The notes under the pieces: generated by a model
What the model saw: the letters and a program-made list of their open reading frames with translations, nothing else
What the model was told of the DNA's origin: nothing
Database searches by the model: none
Shown here: positions 30,314 through 39,302 of the stretch, in pieces
How the letters are laid out: the number at the start of each line of letters is the position of its first letter
Numbering within the stretch: position 1 is the first letter of the stretch
Position numbers and translations under genes: made by a program
DNA from: Akkermansiaceae bacterium
GTDB taxonomy: Bacteria > Verrucomicrobiota > Verrucomicrobiia > Verrucomicrobiales > Akkermansiaceae
Direction of reading: 5' to 3'
DNA length: 64,000 nucleotides
NCBI GenBank assembly: GCA_903919975.1
Contig: CAIXKE010000038.1
Coordinates: 56,040-120,039 of the forward strand

Positions 30314-32726
30314 GATTCGGGTGCAGTCTGAGTTCCACACAGAGCGGCAGATGGTCCGAGGCGATCCGTGCGGTCGGCGTTTCAGGCAAATCGACATTTT
30401 CCACTGAGAAATGAGGACTGATAAATACGTGGTCGATTCGCAATAGGGGCTTCACGGACGCGAACGTGGCGAGGGGTTTGTGATCCACTGCGGCAATCTG
30501 GGCGTCGCGTAGCCGTCCTTGCAGGATTTGGAAAACCTTCGAACGCGGGCCCGAGTTGAAGTCGCCGCAGAGGATCACCGGTTCGTTTTCCGAGATACCG
30601 CCGAGCCAATCTTCTCCTAACAATTCGTTCACCTGAAAGTGCCTCTCCGCCCGGCCAAGACCGAAGTGCGTGTTGATGAAATGCAGCGGACGACCGCCGA
30701 GCTCCAGCGTGACCCAGATTGCTCCCCGTGCCTCGCGGAATGGTCGGCGATCCGTCCGGGTAAAACGCTCGGATTTGACAACCCGGAAGGAATGCCTGGC
30801 GAAAATTGCGATACCGTAGCGCTCCTTTTCCTCCTCGATCATCGCATGAAACACATGCTCCATCCGCAGGTGATTGGCGATGACCGCCGATTGATCGTGG
30901 CCACCACTGCGCAACCGATGGGCGTCGAGTTCCTGAACCGCTACGATATCCGGATCGCAGTGGTTGATCACGCGCGCCACGCGCTCAGGACGGATTTTTC
31001 CATCGATGCCGATACAACTGTGGATGTTATATGTCATCACGCGGATCGGCAAATCACGTTCACGCGTCAGGTGATGAGGCACCCGCTCCTCGCGAGGCCC
31101 ATCACGGCCGAGAAAGTGACGGGCGATACTCCAGAGGTCCTCTCCCCTCACCCGTTTCCGGGTCTGTTGCAAATGCGCGACGTGCCAGCGCCGGATACGA
31201 TCTGGAACTAACAGAAATCCACGAGTTTCTTCAGAACCCGGTCCGCCATGAGCACCATTTTCATGGGAAAAACTCAGCGGCATTTGTTGTGGATCCCATC
31301 CGCTCAGCACCAAATCCCCAGCATCGGGGTGTTGGCAAAGTCGCATCAAATCCACTGCAGCTTCTTGCTGATAGGGATGCTCCGCGCCAAGAATATCCTC
31401 GCCGTGGCCCGGCAGGATCCATTCGCCGCACCTGTTGAAAGCGCGCACAGCACCATCAGCGGACCGCAGCAGAACGAGCGGCACACCTGCCACCACAAGT
31501 TCCCGCGCATAGCCTGCCATCACAGCGGTTGGCAGCGATGAAGGGAAATATAGCTGCCCCACGGGGCCGAGCGCTGTGAAAATAATTTGATTCGCAGGAT
31601 CTGGCGGCGCGGCGCGGCCGTTGGCGGCGGGTTTCATGAGAAGGAAACGCCGAAAACGATTCAGCGTGTTGCCGACGAATTGCGGCAGTCCGTTCACCCA
31701 GATTTCCTTGCCAGCGAGCGCCCCGCGCGAAAAAACCTCATGTAAGGCCGCCTCGATCTCCCTGCCGTTTCTCTTCACAAATGACTGCGTCCGTTCCTGC
31801 CCGTGGTCGGAATGGATGATCCACTCGTAATCGCGGTAAACCGAGTGCCCCGCCGCATGGCAGATATCACGCACCGCATGATCAATTCCCTTCAGTGTCC
31901 AGTGAGCGAACGCCGAGTCCGGCCCGCGGCGGTGGGCTTGCTCGTCGTAGCCGAGGAAGTTCGCATGAATCACCTGCACTCCGCGTTCGATATCCAACAG
32001 CACCCGGAAGCGGATCATTTCACGCAACATGATGCAGACCAGCACCCGCGAAGGAACAAACGCGAGTTCTTTGAGGAAATCCTCACGCTCGTAGAGCCCT
32101 TTGCACATGTCCAGCAACGCCAGTCCAAGCTCTAACACTGAAAGACCGGCCATGCGGAGTATCTTGGGCGCATAAACAATGGCAATGATCAAGCCCTTCA
32201 AAAAACTCATCCGGCCGAGAAATTTCTCCGGGGCCATGTCTTGCGAGCAATAGCGCGAGAACTCCGCCCCGGCCCGGTAGATGTTGGAATAGGAACAACC
32301 GTCTTTCAGCAAGGGTTCGGGGCATTGCCTCTCAAGCGTCGCTTCGATCTCCGCTGCAGCCCTAGCTTCATTCATGCGAAATATATCGCCGGTTTTCCGA
32401 TGGAGAAACTCAAAACTCGGCACTGCCAAGCGCACGCCGAAGAAAATCTCTCCCTGTACGGCCGGCGTACTGGATGGAACACCAGAGAAAAAACTTTCGA
32501 GAGTGAAGTGCCCCTGTCGGATCAACCGGGCTAGAAATGGCAACTTGCCGGACTCCAACGCACGCTCCATCTCCGTCCGCGACAAACCATCGATCTGAAG
32601 GACGATCAACCCCGGTAAATCCGCCTCACCCGCGGGCGAACGAATCCCGAGGAGACGCGCGACCCAATAAGTGCGGTTGAACTTTCTCCGCAAGCACCGG
32701 ATGCAAACAGCAATGCGACTAATCAA
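30300..32726 (-). CDS. Alkaline-phosphatase-superfamily / EEP-family fusion protein
   Basis: An 808-residue two-domain protein. Residues about 38-540 belong to the alkaline phosphatase/phosphodiesterase superfamily: LIVLQIDGLSRTEMERAL (metal-binding Asp), SGVPSSTPAVQGEIFFGV (nucleophile region), HSDHGQE near residue 304 and SHENGAHGG near 486 (metal-binding histidines). From about residue 558 an endonuclease/exonuclease/phosphatase domain follows: MTYNIHSCIGIDGK, VQELDAH, INTHFGL, CGDFNSG and ASDHLPL. The start is TTG at 32726, supported by GGAGGT seven bases upstream and by an 8-bp overlap with the glycosyltransferase stop. No signal peptide; a hydrophobic patch lies near 185-210. Substrate unknown; a phosphodiester in lipids or glycans is an inference. 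Confidence 0.85.
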   Translation of the reverse strand: MISRIAVCIRCLRRKFNRTYWVARLLGIRSPAGEADLPGLIVLQIDGLSRTEMERALESGKLPFLARLIRQGHFTLESFFSGVPSSTPAVQGEIFFGVRLAVPSFEFLHRKTGDIFRMNEARAAAEIEATLERQCPEPLLKDGCSYSNIYRAGAEFSRYCSQDMAPEKFLGRMSFLKGLIIAIVYAPKILRMAGLSVLELGLALLDMCKGLYEREDFLKELAFVPSRVLVCIMLREMIRFRVLLDIERGVQVIHANFLGYDEQAHRRGPDSAFAHWTLKGIDHAVRDICHAAGHSVYRDYEWIIHSDHGQERTQSFVKRNGREIEAALHEVFSRGALAGKEIWVNGLPQFVGNTLNRFRRFLLMKPAANGRAAPPDPANQIIFTALGPVGQLYFPSSLPTAVMAGYARELVVAGVPLVLLRSADGAVRAFNRCGEWILPGHGEDILGAEHPYQQEAAVDLMRLCQHPDAGDLVLSGWDPQQMPLSFSHENGAHGGPGSEETRGFLLVPDRIRRWHVAHLQQTRKRVRGEDLWSIARHFLGRDGPREERVPHHLTRERDLPIRVMTYNIHSCIGIDGKIRPERVARVINHCDPDIVAVQELDAHRLRSGGHDQSAVIANHLRMEHVFHAMIEEEKERYGIAIFARHSFRVVKSERFTRTDRRPFREARGAIWVTLELGGRPLHFINTHFGLGRAERHFQVNELLGEDWLGGISENEPVILCGDFNSGPRSKVFQILQGRLRDAQIAAVDHKPLATFASVKPLLRIDHVFISPHFSVENVDLPETPTARIASDHLPLCVELRLHPNHEAA

Positions 32727-34011
32727 GGCTTACCTCCGTGGCTGGGGTTACCATCATGCCGGCGGCAGCGGCCGACACCTTTTCAAGAAATAGATTCCAC
32801 TCGATTTCGATCCCGGAAATCAGACGATCCCACGGCATCGAATCACCGCCCGTCGCAGTAGAAACGGTTCCGGCGATTGCATCGGTATAACAATCAATCA
32901 TACACTCGACACAACGATCGGTCCCATAAGTCACCGCAGTCATCCGCGCATTCCGCGCCAAACGCCGTGACATTAAAGGATCACGAATGAGCGTACCCAA
33001 TGCGTAGGAAAACGCATCGGCCGATGCATTCGATTTCAACAAAACTCCATTTTCACCGTCATGGACGATATCGCGAACTCCGGAGCCATCGAGGGCGCAA
33101 ACCGGTTTTCCAGCCGCCATAGCTTCTGCGATCACGAGTCCTTGGGTCTCAGTTTGAGAGGAGAAGACGAACCAGTCCATTGCCGCATAGGCATCGGCGA
33201 GCTCAGAACCTGTTAGCTTACCAATAGACCTGACCTGCCGCTCGACTTTTTGTTGTGCAAATATATCCAGCATATTTTCACGGGCTTCGCCATCGCCGAC
33301 CATGAGAAAAACCGCATCCGGAAACTCACGCAGACTCGTCGCCACGGCATCCGCGAGAAAAGTCAGATTTTTTTCCATCGCGAGGCGTCCAACATGGCCG
33401 ATCACTTTGGCATCCATGTCGATTCCAGCTTGTTCGCAAAAGCGTTCACCATTTCCGGTTGCGAAAAAACCGAGGTCGATGCCTGTCGGAATCGTCCTGA
33501 CCGGAGTGGTCACGCCACGCGCTTTGAGCAGGCGCTCGATGCTCTCGCTGGGCGCGATGACACGGTCGCACAAATTGCAGTATTCCGTGGAAAGTTGAAT
33601 CGCCACGCGCTTGAGCATAAGAGAATCCAGCGGCACATAATGGGTGTAGCATTCGTAGAGCGTGTGATGGGTAAACACCACCGGGATATGCCTTTTCCAT
33701 GCCTCGCGTAGCGCGGAATCACCCAACAGGAATGGATGATGGCTGTGGATCAAGTCTGGCTGAAAATCGCTGAGAAAATCATGGATGACATTCGGAACCG
33801 GCAGACGAACGCTGAAGTCGCTACCATTGAAGTTTTGGATCGATGGAACCCGCAACACCTCAGGCGACTCCACCGCATCCTTAAATTCCGGGGCGATCAC
33901 GCGGACTTCATGACCCAGCTTGCGGCAGCAGTTTTCCAAGGTTTGCACCGCCTTCGCAACACCGCCGACATGCGGCAGATACGTATTGGTGAACATTGCG
34001 ATTTTCATCAT
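32719..34011 (-). CDS. GT4-family glycosyltransferase
   Basis: A 430-residue GT-B fold enzyme. The N-terminal domain begins MMKIAMFTNTYLPHVGGVAK, the classic family 4 opening with the glycine-rich acceptor loop. The C-terminal domain has IGHVGRLAMEKNL and the E-x7-E donor motif region in ETQGLVIAEAMAAGKPVC. Related enzymes glucosylate or mannosylate diacylglycerol or phosphatidylinositol, so a glycolipid product is plausible but not shown. ATGA overlap with the glycosidase upstream and an 8-bp overlap with the fusion gene downstream indicate a coupled operon. Confidence 0.88.
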   Translation of the reverse strand: MMKIAMFTNTYLPHVGGVAKAVQTLENCCRKLGHEVRVIAPEFKDAVESPEVLRVPSIQNFNGSDFSVRLPVPNVIHDFLSDFQPDLIHSHHPFLLGDSALREAWKRHIPVVFTHHTLYECYTHYVPLDSLMLKRVAIQLSTEYCNLCDRVIAPSESIERLLKARGVTTPVRTIPTGIDLGFFATGNGERFCEQAGIDMDAKVIGHVGRLAMEKNLTFLADAVATSLREFPDAVFLMVGDGEARENMLDIFAQQKVERQVRSIGKLTGSELADAYAAMDWFVFSSQTETQGLVIAEAMAAGKPVCALDGSGVRDIVHDGENGVLLKSNASADAFSYALGTLIRDPLMSRRLARNARMTAVTYGTDRCVECMIDCYTDAIAGTVSTATGGDSMPWDRLISGIEIEWNLFLEKVSAAAAGMMVTPATEVSLD

Positions 34012-36311
34012 CTTTGGAGTTGGAAAATCCTGTCTGATGGGTCGGCGTCGATTGATTTGAATCCCGGCACCGCAATCCTGAGAAACGGCGGAGGTTCACG
34101 CCATTGCGCATCCAGTGTCAGGCGTGAACCGACGAGATTCACGCTCACAGGACCCCATGCTGTGGGCGTCGGCCCGAAACCAATCTCGCCATCAAGCCAT
34201 TCGGGAAGGATACCGGATCCAATCACCAGAAGCCGGGCTTCTTCCCTAACAAACGCATTGCGCATCATCATGATCCACTCGCCAGCCGCCCAGCCGTGTT
34301 GCCCGTCACCCATACAGCCACCAAGCGTAATCGGATGAATGGCCTCGGGCCACTGACCGGTGGGCGATGCCAATTCCGCTACCCGGCGGACGAGAGCGGC
34401 GAAGCGGAAATCGCCCGCCCGCAACAGCGTCTGGGCTAGATCTAATGTTAGATAGGCATTAACCCCCGAGTGGATCATCTCCTGGAAAAATCCGCCCTGA
34501 TGGAAACAGTGATCGATCAGAAATTCAGCTGTCGCTGCCAACCGTGCTTCCCCCGGAGAATAAAGTTGGAGCGGATAGTCGGCGACCATCGAGCCAATAG
34601 CCCCGGCATCCAATCTACGCCCGGGCGCGGCGGGCAGCGCTCCCTTGGCGCGGGATTGCGGAATGGTGACAAGACTGGCCTCAATGGCGCGTCCGAATTC
34701 CACGGCTAGATTTCCCGCTTCCTCCGCCGCCGCTTCGTTGCCGGTTTTCCACCAATATTTCGCCATGGCTTTCAGGCCGCCCCATGCCCAGAAATCATCC
34801 CAGTAATAATAATCATTAGGTCCCAGATGTTCCGCACTGAATCCCGCAGGAAGCAGCCCATTCATTGGCGAGCGTTTCCTATCCAACCAGCGCATGCCCT
34901 TGACCAACGCCCGTTCCATCGTTGGGGCGGTTGGCTTGCCGGTCATTTCCGCCATGCGGGCGGCAATCCAAAGCACTTGTCCGTTAGAATCCCACTCGCC
35001 TTCCTGCGAGTGAAAATAACCGGCCACGCTCTGGCGGGCGGGAAATGTCGCGAGGATGCGTTCCGCGCGATCGATTAACCCGCTAGCGAGCAGCGGGTGA
35101 AGCATCAGACAGGCATCGCGGAACCAGAAGCGACGGTAAGTATAGGGACCCGGCACCAAATCCTCCGCGGAGAGCAGCAGCAAGGTCCTAACCGCCGCAT
35201 CATAGAGAAACCGCATCCGCACATCAGGGATGCGCAGTTCCGCCGTTCCTTGTAATGCGCTCTGCCATGAATTTCCGCGATGATTGCGCCGCGGCAAACC
35301 TTTCAGATCGCGTTCAAGGGTGACGGAGATGTTGAGCTCTCGGGCTTGATTTTTTGCTAGCTGAAACAGTGCGGCAGCGGTCGCCATGCCCACATTGCAC
35401 ATCACTTCCTCGCGGTGACCATCGTCCGGAATATCCAGATAGACATCGCCCTCCGCATAGTGGGCCATCCGCAGCAAGTCCGGTTTCACACCCAGCATGA
35501 CGCTCGCCTCATGATTCACCCGGAATGAATTCCCCGAGTCCTCCAACTCAATGTGATCTACGAACTGGATGCCTTCGGGATTGTATGGCCTGACCGCCAC
35601 GACCAGCCAGCCGTCCTCACCCGAAATGGCGCGGACGTCCGTGCGCAATTCCGCAGCCGACTCTTGGTCCTCGGCCAGATAGGTGGAAAGTTTCAACTCC
35701 AACCCATCGACTTGACAATCCGTGGTGACAATCAAGGTAGGATCGAGCTGCAATTGCTGTGTCACATGCCCGTCATCCAGTTTGCTCGGAAGCAAACGCC
35801 GTCCGCTCTCCGTCACGATCCAAAAATCCAGCGACCAGCCATCATACAACGGAGTCACCAGTCCGCGGGGATCGACGATCGGATAGACCGGCAGATCCGG
35901 CAGGCCGACAGCGGTCCAGTTGCGATGAGTGAGATTGATGTGGCTGAAAGAAAACGCCCGGGGAACGAATGACGAATCATCGGGATTGAATTGGCGCTCC
36001 ACCCAGTAGGGCCAGACCCAGTCGAGATTGTGCTGGATCGCCTTGGCGTTCACCAGACCCCGCGCATGGAACAAAATGCCGGCGCGCAGGAGCTCCAGCG
36101 GCTCCGCCACCTCGGATGGCTGGGCGAAACTGCGCATTCGAGCCAAAAACATCGCCGGATCCAGCACGCCAAACCGACGGGCCGCATGTTTCACAAGGAA
36201 TTTCCATGGCATCCAGCGGATCATGGTCTGTCGGGGGGGGGCGGGGGGACGAAGTGGGCTAAGAACATCCGCCGCATTCACGAGCGCATGGCCGATACCC
36301 ACGTGAAACAT
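34008..36311 (-). CDS. Six-hairpin glycosidase (amylo-alpha-1,6-glucosidase/GH15-like)
   Basis: A protein of 767 residues if started at 36311. The N-terminal half is a beta-rich domain with repeated strand blocks (VYPIVDPRGLVTPLYDGWSL). The C-terminal half is an (alpha/alpha)6 barrel with YTYRRFWFRDACLMLHPLLA near residue 395, NDYYYWDDFWAWGGLKAMAK near 505 and GWAAGEWIMMMRNA near the end. Such folds occur in glycogen-debranching and GH15-type glucosidases, but the exact activity is not assignable. ATG at 36311 has AAGGTGG upstream at good distance. An alternative ATG at 36224 would avoid a C-rich tract (C6-G-C9) inside codons 22-27. First gene of the four-gene operon. Confidence 0.8.
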   Translation of the reverse strand: MFHVGIGHALVNAADVLSPLRPPAPPRQTMIRWMPWKFLVKHAARRFGVLDPAMFLARMRSFAQPSEVAEPLELLRAGILFHARGLVNAKAIQHNLDWVWPYWVERQFNPDDSSFVPRAFSFSHINLTHRNWTAVGLPDLPVYPIVDPRGLVTPLYDGWSLDFWIVTESGRRLLPSKLDDGHVTQQLQLDPTLIVTTDCQVDGLELKLSTYLAEDQESAAELRTDVRAISGEDGWLVVAVRPYNPEGIQFVDHIELEDSGNSFRVNHEASVMLGVKPDLLRMAHYAEGDVYLDIPDDGHREEVMCNVGMATAAALFQLAKNQARELNISVTLERDLKGLPRRNHRGNSWQSALQGTAELRIPDVRMRFLYDAAVRTLLLLSAEDLVPGPYTYRRFWFRDACLMLHPLLASGLIDRAERILATFPARQSVAGYFHSQEGEWDSNGQVLWIAARMAEMTGKPTAPTMERALVKGMRWLDRKRSPMNGLLPAGFSAEHLGPNDYYYWDDFWAWGGLKAMAKYWWKTGNEAAAEEAGNLAVEFGRAIEASLVTIPQSRAKGALPAAPGRRLDAGAIGSMVADYPLQLYSPGEARLAATAEFLIDHCFHQGGFFQEMIHSGVNAYLTLDLAQTLLRAGDFRFAALVRRVAELASPTGQWPEAIHPITLGGCMGDGQHGWAAGEWIMMMRNAFVREEARLLVIGSGILPEWLDGEIGFGPTPTAWGPVSVNLVGSRLTLDAQWREPPPFLRIAVPGFKSIDADPSDRIFQLQR
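36233..36248. repeat. Poly-G/C tract near the glycosidase start
   Basis: G9-C-G6 on the plus strand, C6-G-C9 as read by the gene. Runs of this length are prone to slippage; here they lie within the first 30 codons if the 36311 start is used. Confidence 0.85.
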
Positions 36312-36390
36312 ATTACACCACCTTAGGAGACATTGCCCGGAAAATGTGCACCTCCCGGTCCAATTCAAAAATCCAAAATCATCAATCAAA

Positions 36391-36409
36391 CCAAAGTAGC
36401 TGGAGCGTC
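36391..36409. repeat. Second copy of the GAGCG dispersed element (partial)
   Basis: CCAAAGTAGCTGGAGCGTC is identical to 13568-13586. The hairpin partner arm is degraded (CGCCAG follows directly). It lies between the GT9 gene and the four-gene operon, followed by a CACAAAAGAACACAAGGAAC stutter of a kind also seen near 13470. Confidence 0.7.
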
Positions 36410-36489
36410 TCGCCAGTTGATCCCGAATCGGGAAACAATCAGCCACAAAAGAACACAAGGAACGCAAAGAAAATAATGGATTCAACATT

Positions 36490-37437
36490 TCAATACCCAG
36501 CGAGCTCCATGAGTTGGACGAGAACCGCTTTGGCGCTGAGATCCTTGAGTACTCCACCTGGAGCTTGAATGGATTGGGTCCGGGGAGCACCGATGGGCCA
36601 AGGGCCGAAGCGCAGGGGCGAGGTGGGACCGAAGATGGCGAGCACCTTATTGCCAACAGCGGCGGATAGATGCATCGGACCGCTATCGTTGCCGATGAAA
36701 ATGGAGGGCCGGCGGCAGAGTTCGATCATCTCATCGAGCGGGCAACCGGATAGATTAAGAAAGCGTCCTGCGGGCGGTGTGGCTTGTGGAGCGGTCGGCT
36801 GACCGGCACACCACGCCACGCGGCTGTCGGGGATTTTCTCCCAGATCAACCGTGTGAGTTCGTCGAAGCCGGGCCATTCTTTGCCGACTCCCCGGCTGTC
36901 GGTGAAAATCACGAATTGTCGGTTTGGATCGCCTTGGAAAAACGTCGACCACTCACGCTCCGGCCCGGGTTTCAGGGTGAGCGGGAAGGTGATTTCGGCG
37001 TTCAGCCCTGAGCCTAACGGAAACCCTTGGAGCACGCGGATAGCGTGATATGGCGGAGGGCCATCCGGGAGCTTGATGCGGCGGTTGTAGAAGAATCCGG
37101 CACCTTCGCGGCTGTCGCGGCGGCCCCATTTTTGCGGGGCCTTGGCGGCGGCGGCCATCAATCCGGAGCGGAGCAGGCCTTGCATGTCCCAGACAGCATC
37201 GAAGTGGCGGGCACGCAAGGTTTTCATCACCTCCCAAAGTCCGCGAGCGCCTTCCTTGCGGTGGAAATGGATGACTTCGTGAATAAAGGGAGCGGCCTCA
37301 ACGAGCGGCGCGAAACGATCGCGTGCGACCCATGTGATGCGGCAATCCGGCAGTTGTCGGGCGACTGTTTGCAAGATCTGCAAGCCGTGGACGATGTCTC
37401 CGAGCGATGACGGTTTGATAACTAACAGGCTTTTCAT
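36490..37437 (-). CDS. GT9-family glycosyltransferase (heptosyltransferase-like)
   Basis: A 315-residue GT-B enzyme of the ADP-heptose:LPS heptosyltransferase family. MKSLLVIKPSSLGDIVHGLQ is the diagnostic N-terminus, AVWDMQGLLRSGLMAAAAKA follows, and FIGNDSGPMHLSAAVGNKVL plus IFGPTSPLRFGPW are the donor-binding C-terminal motifs. It probably extends lipopolysaccharide core on the cytoplasmic face of the inner membrane. It starts about 40 bp after lysC on the same strand and may share its transcript. The sugar donor cannot be read from the sequence. Confidence 0.9.
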   Translation of the reverse strand: MKSLLVIKPSSLGDIVHGLQILQTVARQLPDCRITWVARDRFAPLVEAAPFIHEVIHFHRKEGARGLWEVMKTLRARHFDAVWDMQGLLRSGLMAAAAKAPQKWGRRDSREGAGFFYNRRIKLPDGPPPYHAIRVLQGFPLGSGLNAEITFPLTLKPGPEREWSTFFQGDPNRQFVIFTDSRGVGKEWPGFDELTRLIWEKIPDSRVAWCAGQPTAPQATPPAGRFLNLSGCPLDEMIELCRRPSIFIGNDSGPMHLSAAVGNKVLAIFGPTSPLRFGPWPIGAPRTQSIQAPGGVLKDLSAKAVLVQLMELAGY

Positions 37438-37477
37438 CGGCTCGTTTCAGATAACTCTTGGCGACCGGTGATCGCCA

Positions 37478-38704
37478 CTACGCGGGAGCCTTATCGAGGC
37501 CAAAGGCGTCATGCACGGCGCGGGCGGCGTCTTCGATGCGGGTCTCATCCACGGTGACGGCAATTTTGATTTCCGAAGTGGAAATCATGCCGATGTTGAT
37601 GCCTGCCTCGCCGAGGGCCTTGAACATGGTGGCGGCGACGCCCGAGTGTGAGCGCATGCCGATGCCGACGGCGGAGAGCTTGGCAATGCCAGCTTCGGTT
37701 TCGATTTTCGAGTTGGGCGCGAGGTCGGCGAGCACGGGTTTGAGCGCGGCCTGGGCTTTACCGAGATCGCTCGAGTGCATCGTGAACGAGTGGCGGGCGA
37801 AGCCATCGTGAGCGATGTTGGAGATGATCATATCGAGGTTGATCTCCGCATCGGCGAGTGCCCCGAGGATGCGACCGGACATGCCGGGTTCATCGGGGAT
37901 GCCGGTGATGGTGATGCGTGCCTGAGATCGTTCGATCGAGACGCCACGAATGACGACGTTTTCCATGTTGGGATGTTCTTCTAACACAAGGGTGCCTGGG
38001 TTATCGTTGAGTGAGGAGCGGACTTCGAAAACGACGCCAAATTTTTTGGCGAACTCGACCGAGCGGGATTGCATGACTTTGGATCCGGACGAGGCCATTT
38101 CCAACATTTCGTCATAGGAAATCTCGGGGAGTTTGCGGGCGTTTTTGACGATCCGCGGGTCACAGGTGTAGACGCCGTCCACGTCGGTGAGGATTTGGCA
38201 GACATCCGCCTTGAGGGAGGCGGCCACGGCGATGGCGGTGAGATCCGAACCGCCACGGCCAAGCGTGTGGATCATGCCATCCAGAGTGACGCCCTGGAAA
38301 CCGGCGACGACGAGGGTTTTCCCCTGATCGAGGAAACCGCGCATCAGCGATGGGTCCATGTTGAGGATGCGGCCGCGGGTGTGTGAGCCGGTGGTGTGGA
38401 TGCCCGCTTGGCGGCCGGTGATGGAGGCGGCGTCCACGCCGAGTTCATGCAGCGCCATGGCGACGAGGGCGATCGATTGTTGCTCACCGGTGGCGAGCAG
38501 GACGTCGAGTTCGCGTTCGCTCGGGTTTTGCGAGAGGTCTTTGGCCATCTTGATCAACCCGTCGGTGACGCCGGACATAGCGGAAACGACAGCAACGACT
38601 TGATTGCCCTTGTCGCGGGTGCGTTTCATCCGTGCCGCGACATTGCGGATGCGATCGAGCGTGCCGACGGAGGTGCCGCCGTATTTTTGAACGATGAGAG
38701 CCAT
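37478..38704 (-). CDS. lysC: Aspartate kinase
   Basis: A 408-residue aspartokinase for the first step of lysine, threonine, methionine and diaminopimelate synthesis. MALIVQKYGGTSVGTLDRIR is the canonical K-Y-G-G-T-S start; GRGGSDLTAIAVAASLKADV, the DVDGVYTCDPRIV loop and two C-terminal ACT domains (from about residue 260) follow. The length is typical of the feedback-regulated single-function enzyme. The frame stays open upstream of ATG 38704 for 44 codons, but these do not match the family. Confidence 0.96.
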   Translation of the reverse strand: MALIVQKYGGTSVGTLDRIRNVAARMKRTRDKGNQVVAVVSAMSGVTDGLIKMAKDLSQNPSERELDVLLATGEQQSIALVAMALHELGVDAASITGRQAGIHTTGSHTRGRILNMDPSLMRGFLDQGKTLVVAGFQGVTLDGMIHTLGRGGSDLTAIAVAASLKADVCQILTDVDGVYTCDPRIVKNARKLPEISYDEMLEMASSGSKVMQSRSVEFAKKFGVVFEVRSSLNDNPGTLVLEEHPNMENVVIRGVSIERSQARITITGIPDEPGMSGRILGALADAEINLDMIISNIAHDGFARHSFTMHSSDLGKAQAALKPVLADLAPNSKIETEAGIAKLSAVGIGMRSHSGVAATMFKALGEAGINIGMISTSEIKIAVTVDETRIEDAARAVHDAFGLDKAPA

Positions 38705-38814
38705 GAGTTGAGCGCCGAGAGTGAAATGGAGCGGAACGGGCTTGGCAAGAAATTGAAACTGAAAATTCGAGAGTCGTGATGCGAATGCAGTGGAAATCCG
38801 GCAAAAAAGGGCGC

Positions 38815-39213
38815 TCACCCCCATTTTTGCGCCCACTCGGCGGGAAGACGCAGCGGCTTACCGGCAGGCATCGCGACGAGGGCGAGCGATTGGCGGGCGG
38901 TGACCAGCGTGACGCCGTCGGACTCGCGGATCATTTCGAAAGCGCACCAGAAACGGGCACGAGCGAGTTCATCGAGGCGGCCCCGGATGGTGATCCAGTC
39001 GCCGAGGCGCGCCGGGCGTTTGTAATCAATCTCGGTGCGGGCGACGACCGGGAAAACTTGGGTTTGGGACATCGTCAGAAGGTCCATTCCCATGAGAGCG
39101 GCAAGGCGTGTGCGGCAAGTTTCGATCATCCGCAGGTAAGCGAGATTATGGACGACTCCGCCGCAGTCGGTATCGAAAAACATGACTTCTTCGCGGGTTT
39201 CAAGGGCAGGCAT
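38815..39213 (-). CDS. Hotdog-fold acyl-CoA thioesterase (YbgC/FadM type)
   Basis: A 132-residue 4HBT-family thioesterase. REEVMFFDTDCGGVVHNLAY carries the catalytic Asp and the H-N-x-x-Y signature; FPVVARTEIDYKRPARLGD is the second conserved strand and RARFWCAFEMIRESDG the third. It likely hydrolyses acyl-CoA thioesters. Start at MPALETREE (39213); an in-frame ATG at 39225 adds four residues. The long open frame further upstream is not supported by homology. It is divergent from the secreted Lon-like gene. Confidence 0.88.
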   Translation of the reverse strand: MPALETREEVMFFDTDCGGVVHNLAYLRMIETCRTRLAALMGMDLLTMSQTQVFPVVARTEIDYKRPARLGDWITIRGRLDELARARFWCAFEMIRESDGVTLVTARQSLALVAMPAGKPLRLPAEWAQKWG

Positions 39214-39302
39214 GGCACAGGACATGGAAAAACTTCTCAGAATCTGGAGAAACCCGCAATGTTCGCTTGAGCGAAGTCGTAGATTGTTCATTGTTTTCGC
39301 TA

